Of a DNA stretch of 64,000 nucleotides, positions 22,101 to 30,893 are shown piece by piece. The position numbers and the translations under genes are program-made. The stretch's first letter is position 1; the number at the start of each line of letters is the position of its first letter. The notes under the pieces were generated by a model, which worked only from the letters and a program-made list of their open reading frames with translations, was not told the DNA's origin and did not search any database. Source of the stretch: Mycoemilia scoparia (taxonomy: Eukaryota > Kickxellomycota > Kickxellomycetes > Kickxellales > Kickxellaceae); contig JANBPU010000077.1 in the NCBI GenBank assembly GCA_027575805.1, positions 1-64,000 of the forward strand. Direction: 5' to 3'.

Positions 22101-24540
22101 GTGGACTGATGACCTGACTAGTGTTATATTGATCTCGGGATTCTATTTGCTCTTGTCCTGCTTCACGTTCTGGATGATTGTCAACATATAATACAACTGA
22201 CCCAGCTTTGATCACTGACCCTTCATCGACTGAACCCATTTTACTATTGCCATCAAGCAGGACATCCGAAGACCATGATGGTAACTTGGTAGCCGATTTG
22301 TACTGTGGCTGGCTTGATCCAGTAACCCTGCTCTCGTCCAGCACTAGAATTCCAGATATCAGCACACCATCCCAACTAAGCTCACATCCTTGCTTTATTT
22401 TTATAATGTCGCCAGGGACAAGTTTGGTTCCATCGACTTTTTGCCATACACCTTGTCTTTTGACTGTCCAAAGCGGCGGGCAATGCATCAGAATCTTTCG
22501 TTTAGATATAGAGCGGTATTCAGCCGTGACCATGAAAAGGGCAGAAAGCGGGAAAACGACAATAAGCACCATGGCTATTTGCCAAAAGTCTTGCAGTATC
22601 CAAATCCACAGTACCCACCATTGAGAGAACAAAACATGGCCAGAAAGTTCGTTCCATATAGTTAAGCCGAAGCTTGGCTCGCTGATCGGGGTTTGATTGG
22701 AACCAATAAAGCTCAGTCTTCGATCGGCCTCATTGTGGGTTAGACCGTATAAAGTTGATGATGGACTAAGTAGCTTTTCACCAGTCCATAACAGTGTTGA
22801 GTTTCTTTTACCAAAAAATGTGGTGCCGAGAAGACAAGATGTAGTAGTGGGGTTGCTACTTTTTTTACTTAAAGATATTAGAGGGCTTTTTCTTTTGGGA
22901 TTGTCTTCGAAATTTACCAAGGTTGTTCTTTCAGAGATCCGTCGTTTAGAATCGACACCGGTATTGTCAGAGCTGTGTTTTTCATTCTCGTTGAGATACG
23001 ACAAGGACGGCTTAACAGGTGTGACTGGTATCTCGAATGGCCGATATGGATAAAAGTGCCCATCTTTAGGATCCTGAACAAAATGTATACCTTTATAATC
23101 AAACCAAGTCACTGGAGGGCCATATTCTTTGCTTTCTCGAAGATATGTTTGTTGGACCTTAAGTGTTTCTCTATTGTATTTGTAGCCCATAAATTCTGCA
23201 AAAGATGACCTAAAGGAATAGGATGGAGTTGTTATCATACTCGATGCCTTCTTCAATAATCGAATGGTCGAAGATGATGATTTCAAAGAGCCAAATGTAT
23301 TACTAGTTTTGAATCTAGAATTATGCTGTCGTTGATTTAGCCCATTAGCAAGGCTTGGTGAACTAAATGTGTCAGCGCTTGCCGGTTCCTTTGCTTCATG
23401 ATTTTTAGGTGTAGATATCCTAAATAGTTGTTTTAAAAAGCGGCGCTTCTTCCTGGAATGTTCTTTTTTGATTCTTGCCCACTCAACAAGAACATATTTG
23501 GCATCATATAATGGAGTTCTAAGTCTGAAGTAGTTGCGGGTCCTTTGAGTTGCGACTGTTATAAAAAATAGCCAAATGGTGGTTAGGCTCCATGTCAGGG
23601 CAAATATTGGAATGTTGTTGGTTTCAGACCTAAATATGCTGATATGCTGGCTCGAAAATAAGTTAAAGTTTGCTATAATGGCAATCCAGAAGAACAAATT
23701 CCAGGCAGCCAAGACACCAACGTATACAACCATTGCTGCGGTGCCGAAGCGACTATCACTATACCCAGTAAACCTTAGTGGACTAAGGTTGGATTTGTCT
23801 TTTACACTAATGAACTTGGAAAAGGGATTGTCGCCGTCTTTAGATAGTTCAAAGATTTGAGTGACTGACTCCCTTCCGGCTATTCTTCCTCGACGTCTTT
23901 CATATCCCGATTTGTACATCTGCCAAATTGCTACAGTGATCCCGGTTAGCCCTATCAAGAAATAAAAGACCAGGAATTGCGGCTCGTTGTAGTTTAGCTT
24001 ATTCTTTAGAGTCAATTTGCAATCTGACCAGCCAATATCGTTTGTGGTGGTTTTGTTGGCATATATTTCTTTTGTCAAGAATTCGGGGCTTTTGATTGTC
24101 GTGGTATTTGGCAAAATTCCAATTTTTATACTGCAGGCAAGGAAAAGCTGGGCCAGCTTTGTGGTGGCATTGAAGTTGTCTATTGTCACTGTAGAATTTT
24201 CTGGTTGCGGGCATGTGATGTAAGGTACCTTTACCTCAATTGGTTTCTTGTTACAAAGACATGGGTTTATGACTTTGTGGCAAGATTTGTGGCACTTTCC
24301 GTCGGGACATCGCTGAAGACCAGATGAGCATGCTTTTTGTGTGGTCCAGTCAGGACATAAGTCAAAAGACTTGGCGCAAAGGTACGGGCATTCAAATGCT
24401 GTTCTTTGAAGAAGTGGGCATGTGTTGCCTTTGGAATCTTTATGGTTGAGGTTTGCGAGAGTTATAGAATTGGAGGTTATGACCCCCACGGCCAATATAG
24501 TCAAAACAAGCCTACTGCCGTTGTAGATATAATTGAACAT
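19138..24540 (-). CDS. P5-type (P5B-like) P-type ATPase with cysteine-rich N-terminus and altered catalytic motifs
   Basis: Large polytopic P-type ATPase of 1800 residues in one exon, closest in layout to P5B (ATP13A/YPK9-like) transporters; members studied elsewhere act on endosomal or vacuolar membranes and some carry polyamines. An N-terminal hydrophobic segment precedes about 70 Cys-rich residues (about 40-112), then a first helix near 195-215. The phosphorylation motif FDKTGTLTSG is intact (D987), as are the nucleotide-domain KGPPDA, MMTGDTAHNA and the TPRDKTQ hinge. Three other signatures are changed: TGES is TGSS (740-743), the helix-4 PPxLP is TPISL (944-948), and GDGxND is GDSISD (1460-1465). 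The reading frame is uninterrupted over 5.4 kb, so it is not an obvious pseudogene. Activity, ion and location are unknown. Confidence 0.88.
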   Translation of the reverse strand: MFNYIYNGSRLVLTILAVGVITSNSITLANLNHKDSKGNTCPLLQRTAFECPYLCAKSFDLCPDWTTQKACSSGLQRCPDGKCHKSCHKVINPCLCNKKPIEVKVPYITCPQPENSTVTIDNFNATTKLAQLFLACSIKIGILPNTTTIKSPEFLTKEIYANKTTTNDIGWSDCKLTLKNKLNYNEPQFLVFYFLIGLTGITVAIWQMYKSGYERRRGRIAGRESVTQIFELSKDGDNPFSKFISVKDKSNLSPLRFTGYSDSRFGTAAMVVYVGVLAAWNLFFWIAIIANFNLFSSQHISIFRSETNNIPIFALTWSLTTIWLFFITVATQRTRNYFRLRTPLYDAKYVLVEWARIKKEHSRKKRRFLKQLFRISTPKNHEAKEPASADTFSSPSLANGLNQRQHNSRFKTSNTFGSLKSSSSTIRLLKKASSMITTPSYSFRSSFAEFMGYKYNRETLKVQQTYLRESKEYGPPVTWFDYKGIHFVQDPKDGHFYPYRPFEIPVTPVKPSLSYLNENEKHSSDNTGVDSKRRISERTTLVNFEDNPKRKSPLISLSKKSSNPTTTSCLLGTTFFGKRNSTLLWTGEKLLSPSSTLYGLTHNEADRRLSFIGSNQTPISEPSFGLTIWNELSGHVLFSQWWVLWIWILQDFWQIAMVLIVVFPLSALFMVTAEYRSISKRKILMHCPPLWTVKRQGVWQKVDGTKLVPGDIIKIKQGCELSWDGVLISGILVLDESRVTGSSQPQYKSATKLPSWSSDVLLDGNSKMGSVDEGSVIKAGSVVLYVDNHPEREAGQEQIESRDQYNTSQVISPLSPVVIKTGSYSSSYRSRNSSITNLDSTQSPRSNTSSVNLTIPQEAQRSQTLFSQISSIDITENDNVPFSDPDSKPSSTLPEALALVTSTRYASDKRFGRPNYINNFKGAHTSSEESTNMELLYSTTDSFTPISLLGLSFAFGFISGKLRQLGIYYNRLFQIMKVGEIKVACFDKTGTLTSGKMELECVFPTKYNYHNKHSCGIELDEPVFAPDVLGNMPSTNNCEYYSRCSSELESNGGSNSSNSAKDTTSRAIKDLPEILRIGMGTCHQAHMSDGSWCGSATDIALVKAINWRYEPPVWKHSQDSEQDEINVKMVKNATYLPPREFINGLERLDNPKEYEVLARFPFDPYRRTMMVVVLDKITHFAHVFVKGPPDAIMRFCLDSDGVPYGWEKVEIEWTSKGYAVLAMAHRDLGIIEDVDGFSRQLIKSTTAAMSVSTSKYETIYGNNYGTDIDQLSRDSLEAGCECIGLFVLKDSLRPETVETISTLRRWNIRTLMMTGDTAHNAVYVAKKSGILPTDLETSKETYIGSLFEQALEKNSSDEGKESISTVVWTNTATKAVVFDMDKVLSDASKENHAGSLASKIELVVTSSVFNRLIEEDAIELYIPYIRIFAQVTPRDKTQIAQLKYFNSRKCRINRLLVMVGDSISDYGALESSHAGVLLGFHRQSTPPDSRVICSIHTSILTVKELICYGKTLVATSHALYLFMMIYWLCLTCLQLYSQTEGEPSSDGGGPFMSKMSFMVLHIFYVVIPALLLATSRPSLDFDHKPNVRSLGFQTLLSGILQAIVYIGFFIGMIFILKKQDWYQCHAFQSRALAGYTHTVKPWDYYSTNYEASTFTILVLAQLLMVVNILNLGNMIRRTWWRNCGLMMYSFMATSFLLVLLLAPPNVFGCGLKINCGLPDKLASMGYQVPSSIINHTDMAYKDSPLGQNVLPMKFRTFLLVYILANFAASLGVETIIVRGPVGKALEVWLKVKTYKNVFKP

Positions 24541-25834
24541 TGTTATTGGTATTTTTGTGAAGCTATTTATGCTTGCTTAATATACAATGATTGCAGGATT
24601 CATATAGAGATATATCGAAGTGTTCTTGCTTGTGTATATTTTCAGGTTTGGAAAATATATCAAGGTGTATACAAGTGGTTGGAGATATAAATGTAAGAGA
24701 ATGGCCAAATGCTACAGGTCAAAAGTGTTGGGGAAGGTGCAAATTAGGGACAAGATATAAAAAAGAAGAGAAAACGGATCATGTAAGCAATTGAACTATT
24801 TTTGGTCACTTGTAGTAATATGCCATTACAAGATCCCGATGAGGATGTCATCATCTGGCAAACCGTCAAAATTACCTGTATTCAATATCATGTCTTTGAA
24901 ACTCCATTTGTCTTGTTAGAGTATACTTCAAATGCAGGATCCAAAACAAGGGGTACCCTATTATCCCAGAAAAAATCTGGAGAATAATCCATGGTGAGCA
25001 CAAGGACATCTGATGAACAGGACAAATGCATATATCTTTTCCAAACAGAAAAGTCCCTCGATAAAAGAAGGTTGTGGTATGACACTGGTGCCACAGCCTC
25101 AAAGGACCGTGCATGATGCGAAAATGTACTCAAGCCAAACTAGGAAGATCCACTGCCATCTTTAAGTTTTTTAAAAATGATTTCATACAGATATTTGCTT
25201 ATTTCGCAAGGACTTTTCTATACTTATTCTCTCACTTCCTCAAAGTAGCAGAACAGCTTATCTAAATAATAATAATAATATTAGGTATGGAATTAAGCAG
25301 CTTGTGAAAGTAGCTTTGAGTCTCATAACACAGTCAAACAGCTAGTTTCATGAAGGTGAAAAGCTACACCATAGATTGGAATGGCATATCAAAGTATAGC
25401 CATTTTAGAAAAACTTTTGTTATAACGACACGTTTAATGATGTGATGTTTACATGTATCAATAAAAGAAAGGGAGTTAGTATGTTAAAAATACGGATTCC
25501 TGAGGCCCTTTTATAATAATCAGTAGTTATTTGAGTTTAGACAACTCAAACGTTTTCATGCACAAACCAATTTAACAGCCACAATGCCTACCAACAAGAA
25601 AAACACCAAAACTTGATTTGATCCATGATGCCAAATCATGCGTCCTGAAAACAACACGATGTTGGTTCACTCAGATTTCAGACTCTGCCAAATAACAATA
25701 AACAACAGCAAGACATGTAAAATAAAGGTCTTGTTATGAAGTGCTTTTGTACTTGAGTATCCTCCCTCTCCTTTTTATACTCTTTTTATTATCAAAACCA
25801 AGCAAAATAGATCCATAAACTAAACAGCATAGCA
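24541..25834. other. Divergent spacer between the P5 ATPase and RFC5 genes
   Basis: About 1.3 kb holding the promoters of both flanking genes; a TATA-like TTTTTATACTCTTTTTAT lies at 25773-25790, just upstream of RFC5. At 24820-25133 both strands are open and protein-like, but no family is recognised (see findings). A short AAT trinucleotide run is at about 25265-25281. Confidence 0.4.
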
Positions 25835-27003
25835 ATGAGCTTGTGGGTTGACAAATATCGTCCAACAAGCTTGGACCAGATGACGTATCATAAAGACATA
25901 TCATCTCATTTGAAGAACCTGGTAAGTCTCACCTCTCTATCACCATTATCAAGCAAAATATAGGGTCTACAAACGAAAAAGAAGCTTGCAACAGCCCTCA
26001 TTTATGTGAATTTGTATAGTCAAATTCTGGGGATCTGCCCCACCTTTTGTTTTATGGGCCCTCAGGGGCCGGCAAAAAGACCCGGATAACAGCAACCCTC
26101 AGGGAGATATTTGGTCCTGGCGTGGAAAAAATCAAAATAGATCAGCGTCAATTCCAAACGCCATCCAACCGTAAGATAGATATCAACACAATTAGTAGCA
26201 GCTATCATATTGAAATAAATCCCAGCGATGTCGGAATCTATGATCGAGTTGTCATCCAAGATCTTATCAAAGAAGCAGCCCAAACTCAGCAACTTTCTAG
26301 CAAAGCAACCCGCAAATTCAAGGTCATTGTGATCCACGAGGCCGATTCTCTTAGTAAAGATGCTCAACACGCGTTAAGAAGAACCATGGAAAAGTATGTA
26401 AACAATCTGCGTGTTATTTTGTGCTGCAATTCTACAGGCAAGATCATCGGTCCAGTTCAGAGTCGTTGTCTGCTGGTCAGAATTCCAGCACCTTCTGTTC
26501 AGGATATTGTGGATGGCCTTTGTGGAGTTGTGGCTAAGAAAGAGAAAATTACAGTGCCCACAGAGCTTGCAACGCATATTGCAGTTACTTCTAAGCGAAA
26601 TATGAGAAGGGCAGTTTTGATGCTAGAGTCTTCATACGTCCAGCAATATCCATTTACCGCAGACCAGAATTCTAGCATTCCTCTCCCTGATTGGGAAATT
26701 GCTATCATAAAAATTGCCAAGCTTGCCTTAGAAGACCAGTCACCTCAGCAGCTCTTGAAGATTCGTGGTCTGATTTATGAGTTGCTCAGCCATTGTATTC
26801 CAGCCCAAACTATCCTCAAGCATTTGGCATTCTATTGGATTAAGTCTGTCGACAACGAGCTAAAGACAGAGATGGCAGTTTGCGCTGCCACATACGAGCA
26901 TCGTCTACAAATTGGCCAAAAAGCCATATTCCACCTTGAAGCTTATGTAGCAAAGTTCATGAGTATCTACAAGCGCTTTTTGTTGGATATATCTTCAATT
27001 TAA
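25835..27003 (+). CDS. RFC5: Replication factor C clamp-loader subunit (yeast Rfc5 / human RFC3 type)
   Basis: Small subunit of the RFC complex that loads PCNA onto primer ends during DNA replication and repair; also part of alternative checkpoint clamp loaders. Exons 25835-25921 and 26020-27003 join in phase 0 across a 98-base GT..AG intron, giving 356 residues, the usual size. It begins MSLWVDKYRPTSLDQM, typical of this subunit. Walker A is GPSGAGKKT (42-50) with the doubled Lys found in this subunit; Walker B is degenerate (VIHEADSL instead of DEAD), also typical. It keeps ALRRTMEKY, the SRC arginine-finger motif (QSRCLLVR) and the C-terminal collar helices (HCIPAQTILKHL, KAIFHLEAYVAKFM). 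Convergent with NDC1, with about 280 bases between stops. Confidence 0.95.
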
Positions 27004-27282
27004 ACGTCACATTTTCGCTCTTTTTACTCCCAAATAGCAAAATATATATTTATACTTGTATGAATTAACTTTGATATCATTTAAAATGGTGTTTATTTTT
27101 CTTTGAATTGTTTCAAGCCATGCAGAGCATGCTATGCCGAAAAAGTGCATTATTTGTAGAATGAATAAAAAAGAGAGTAGAATATAACTTAATATTTTAG
27201 AGCTGGTGAAAATATTGCTATTAGCCATAAGCTAGCCATGTTTTGGCAGAAGCAAAGTTAGTCGTTGTGGAGAATCAGAATT

Positions 27283-29343
27283 TTAGCCCTGGAATTTTGC
27301 AAACAACTCGATATGCTGTTTAGTTTCGGGACTAAATTTGAGCTCATCCAAGTGATCGTAGAAGGTCAGAACAATCTTGTAGATACAATTTCGAGTAACT
27401 ACAGCATAAAAGGAATAAATAAGCCACCAATGAGCAAACATTTGCACATATATGAAAAAGATAATTATTATTTTTGAAAGTTTCTGCTATTGCATACACA
27501 CACGCTTACCTTGAATCAATGCATGTGATTGTTGGTGGGTCAGTTGGGAATTGAAAGCCAACTGGTTAATTGCTGTTTGTGAAGTTGTAGGTCTGATTCC
27601 GTTGCTACCTGCAGTGCTGGCTACTGTTAAATAGTAGTTAGTGCCCTTAGGATCCATGACGAACAGCTCTAGCTGTGCCAAGTATGACGATAAACTGGCC
27701 ATAATTCTGGGAATATCTTTTTGAACCACCCCATAGTCATCTTCGTCCAGTGACTTCTCTACCAATATGGCTAACGATCTGAGAGTCCAAACTTGGATCT
27801 CAAAGTTGGAAAATACACTGAATGTCTTACTCAATGTTGCTTGAGCCAATATCTTTTTCCCAAGTTTCGATTGCAATAGCATCTCATACAGCTTGTTCAA
27901 TACATAGGCCTCAATACCTTGTGAATATTGGTTATTGCCTTTTGATTTAGATTCATCAAGTAGAGGTTTCTTGGCAAACCGTTTCGAAGGAACCTTGAAA
28001 ATATCATGCGATGGCTGATCTTCCTTAAATATCAACTTTGTAATCTTTTCTTTTTCCTTATTACCGTCTGGTTTGGCACCAATAGGGCTGTTGTCTGCAG
28101 CTTTGGTCTCAGAGGCCAGAGATTCGGCAATTGTTGGTTTTGGGTGTGGCTCTTCTGGTTGTTGAACTGGAAATGAGTCTTTGGTGGTTATTGCCAGCTC
28201 CTTGGCTGCATCATCGATGACCTTAAGCAACTGGTTGCATATGTGATTCCATGCAAGGCCCGTGGATCTACTGATATCCTTATAAATGTCCTTTCTGCGC
28301 TGTTTGATATTATAGGTGCAAATAGAATACAATTCCCGGTATGCTAAATATCTCAAGTACACTGGTTGTGCCAATTTAAGCCCATCGATCAAACAAGCAT
28401 TAGGATCCAAACTTAACTCGTTAATTTTCGTCCCTTCGGTAAACACGATCTCAAACAAATGATGTGTTAATTCCCATGACAAGATCGTGAATGCTCCGGA
28501 CAAAAACAAAAACAGCATCTGGTTGGGACTCCACAAAGGGTTTCTCTGTGAATATGATGCTGATGAAGCCATTGTGACAAAATAGCACATAAATGTTGTC
28601 AAGGTTGAATACAGCCCCTGGCCAAATATGAAATAGGCAACCCAAAATCTTGACAAAAAGGACCATGACAGCTTAACAGAGTTGTAAAAGCAGTCTGGTA
28701 GTCGATCCTTGATTGAGTATACTCGGTGCTGTTCAATTATTGGGAACTGCAATTGTAAGCGCTCATAAACAATGATGTATGCGGCATAGATGGATCCCAA
28801 CACGAAAATGTAAATGTTGTTTATCAAGTAGAACTGGTTAAACTGTGGCAGTTGGCTATTTCCATCCTCTCCATCTTGAGAATTGCTGGTAGTGGGGGCA
28901 CTGATCCAGAAATTTGGTCTATGGTTAATCAGGATCTTTGAACATACAAAGTTCAAAACTGTCATTGAAAACACATGAGCGCAAATCAATATCACTGTCC
29001 GGTTGTGGTTTCTCAATAGGAGCTGAATCCCTTGAAAATATCCAGTGTGGGGTACTCGCTCAACCTGGTAGAACTGGAATCGAGTAAATAAAATAGGGGC
29101 CAAGGCTCCATATACTACCAGAGTCGATCCAAAAAGCGACGGCGAGACCAACAACAGTATGGTGCCGATAATACCTCGCTTGAAGCTCAAGTGGAATATG
29201 AAAGATAAAGCGTAGGCATACCCCAATAAATATATCGATACTCGAATAAGTCGCTGGTTGATTATAGGGTTACCCAGCTGGGCAAAGTTTGCCGTTGCTA
29301 TTTGACGGGCCTGTGACTGTTGCTGCTTTTTACCAGCAAACAT
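27283..29343 (-). CDS. NDC1: Nuclear pore membrane nucleoporin NDC1, two exons
   Basis: Integral membrane nucleoporin that anchors the pore complex and, in yeasts, the spindle pole body in the nuclear envelope. Minus-strand exons 29343-27510 and 27398-27283 give 649 residues, close to the yeast protein (about 655). The N-terminal half has about six hydrophobic helices (starting near residues 32, 60, 115, 170, 225 and 260); the C-terminal half is soluble with a low-complexity Lys/Glu stretch near 400-440. The open frame runs on for six codons past a GTAAGC donor at 27509. Splicing that 111-base intron adds VTRNCIYKIVLTFYDHLDEL and a further 18 residues, which resembles the conserved NDC1 C-terminus, so the spliced form is preferred. 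Divergent from the lipase gene. Confidence 0.88.
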
Positions 29344-30893
29344 TTTGTTCTCTCGCTTCTTATATCTATCGATTGACTTTTTTGTTGATCAACAACCTTG
29401 AATCCTTTAGGGTTTATATAAAAATAGAAAAGGACAAAGTGTATACTTTTTCTCGAGCTGCTTTGTTTGGAAGCAGTTCGATGTAAGCATAAATAAACAC
29501 AAACAGAAAGAGGTTTAATATTAAATTGACAGGACATATCCATCAATCCGCCCACCTTGACAAAAAATAGTGGTTATGGGATTTATCTGAAAGTTTATGT
29601 TAATCAATCAACTAAAATATTAACACTTTGCCTAGATGTTCTCTTTTTGGCTAAAATTAGTTGTCTGACTTATGATGCAACGAATGTTTCGATGCCATAT
29701 AGAAATATGCCATTGGAAAGGAATATGTATTATTAGTTAATGTTTATCACTATAAAATCATCATTTATGATACGGTCGGTCATTGTGACTGAGATTTCTG
29801 TTGAAGTCCAATAAAACGTATTTCCTAGGCTTAATGGTACCTTGACCAAGCAGATGCTTATAATGCGATATGTGGAACTCTATTTAGGATCTAGAACGAT
29901 CCCTGAGCGAACAATCATTTGTTTTAAAGTAAATGCAAGCACCGTGTTTATCTGGTTTCTATATGAATTCATTTATGTATCCAAAGAGATATAAATCTAT
30001 ATTTCCAATAGAGCTATCCAAGTTCACGGATGATGTCCTGGTATAATAGCCTCAGTTCAAAATCATAGCCATATGCAGTAGTAATTTCTATGGGCCCTTC
30101 TCTTTTTGCATTTATCAAAGCCACGGTTTAATATACACGTGCTCTAATCTTCTTCTCATATTAGCGCCTTCACACTAGAGATATGTAAATATAAGTATTA
30201 GGATAAAGAACCTAATAATCGGTTTACAAGATCTCTAAAACAAAAATCTATGGAATACATTTTCTATATAGATTTTAAAACATCTCCTGATGGCAGTATT
30301 TTAGAGTTTACTTTTTCTAGAATAAGCCCAGTGCGTATACTAGATATATCCAAGTAGTTTTGTTTGTTCAATCAGCCTCTCGCTTTTTACTTTATTACTT
30401 TTATATGGTATTAGCGTGTATCACTTTCGCTTTCATTTACACCATGAGCAGTGAATAAGTATATTTGGGTATCACTCAGTAAAGTAATACGGGGTTGACT
30501 TTTAGAAAATGCCTACCCTATGTGCTTGTTACTATTTTCAATGACACTCTAAACATCATCCATCAAACAGCATGGCATGGTGGTTGGGCTATATAGTGGA
30601 CCAGGTACAGAGACTTTAGGCTCTGTACCTTTACTATCAATTTTACTTGCACTACTACTATTAGCACAAATATAGATAAAGAAAGACAGATTCAGAATGG
30701 TGGATTAGTCTAAATTTTTCAAATACATAAACGTATTATGAAAAGAGTTTTTATAAGCATATGATTTCTCTCAGCACAAGCACTCACTTGTTTTCTCTTC
30801 AATCATCTTTATTTTTATACAAGATAGAGTAAAAGCAACTTGACCTTGAGTACAAGCCCCACATATATATTTTTTAGATACCTGTTTTCTTGG
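29344..30893. other. Divergent intergenic region between NDC1 and the lipase gene
   Basis: About 1.55 kb of AT-rich DNA with no recognised gene or repeat. It must carry both promoters; the 100 bases before 30894 are pyrimidine-rich with TATATAT near 30863. Short open frames at both ends have no recognisable content. Confidence 0.45.
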
